Shown here: positions 63,922 through 64,000 of the stretch, piece by piece
Layout of the letters: the number at the start of each line of letters is the position of its first letter
How positions within the stretch are numbered: the stretch's first letter is position 1
Origin: Cyprinodon diabolis
Lineage: Eukaryota > Chordata > Actinopteri > Cyprinodontiformes > Cyprinodontidae
Assembly: GCA_030533445.1 (NCBI GenBank)
Contig: CM060062.1
Coordinates: 19,052,164-19,116,163, forward strand
Reading direction: 5' to 3'
Length of the DNA: 64,000 nucleotides
Notes under the pieces: model-generated
Told to the model about the DNA's origin: nothing
Databases searched by the model: none
The model's input: the letters and a program-made list of their open reading frames with translations, nothing else
Translations under genes and position numbers: made by a program

Positions 63922-64000
63922 CACTATATTGCCAAAAGTATTTGCTCACCCATCCAAATTATTGGAATCAGGTGTTCCAATCACTTCCATGGCCACAGGT
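63922..64000 (+). mobile_element. Tc1-like transposon, 5' end (cut by window edge)
   Basis: CACTATATTGCCAAAAGTAT followed by TTGCTCACCCATCCAAAT, and later CACTTCCATGGCCACAGGT, is the left terminal repeat and subterminal start of a well-known fish Tc1-like family. TA precedes it. It matches what I recall of the family closely, so this copy may be younger and fuller than the relics above; the transposase would lie to the right. Confidence 0.82.

Overview
This window looks like a teleost fish nuclear chromosome, probably a percomorph. It is AT-rich and mostly noncoding. It is full of decayed Tc1/mariner transposons, tRNA-derived SINEs, LINE 3' ends and microsatellites of the kinds common in fish genomes. 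There is no sign of bacterial or viral gene organisation, and nearly all short open frames are chance or transposon frames.

Left edge (1-1180): the first coding exon of tardbp (TDP-43) or its teleost paralogue, on the minus strand. It carries the complete 80-residue N-terminal domain and a clean splice donor. The promoter lies to its right. The remaining tardbp exons are beyond the left edge.

1.7-13.4 kb: at least two splice-bounded, phase-compatible exons on the plus strand (3747-3861 and 13218-13339), with a weaker upstream candidate (1794-1892). They belong to a gene transcribed divergently from tardbp. I do not recognise the protein from sequence. In mammals the gene divergent from TARDBP is CIROZ (C1orf127), so an orthologue is the leading guess, from synteny only.

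13.4-64 kb: no convincing coding gene. This is a gene desert (or a very long intron) with unique, repeat-poor stretches that read like conserved noncoding elements, mixed with transposon debris. In mammals the interval beyond CIROZ leads to CASZ1, so some blocks may be casz1 regulatory DNA; this is inference.

The best-supported mobile-element observations are: two solo LTRs with TG...CA ends and intact 5-bp target duplications (34344-34820 and 54405-55221, the latter inside a Tc1 relic); a 0.95-kb foldback element flanked by TTAA-like sites (17133-18082); a 0.47-kb Tc1/mariner MITE (44372-44840); nested insertions at 9.4-9.9 kb and 57.5-59.3 kb; three SINEs in a row at 32.4-33.0 kb; a perfect 70-bp tandem duplication (18671-18810); and a perfect 21-bp inverted repeat around a TA tract (35356-35454). 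No previously undescribed functional system was found. The item most worth following up is the unidentified split gene next to tardbp.
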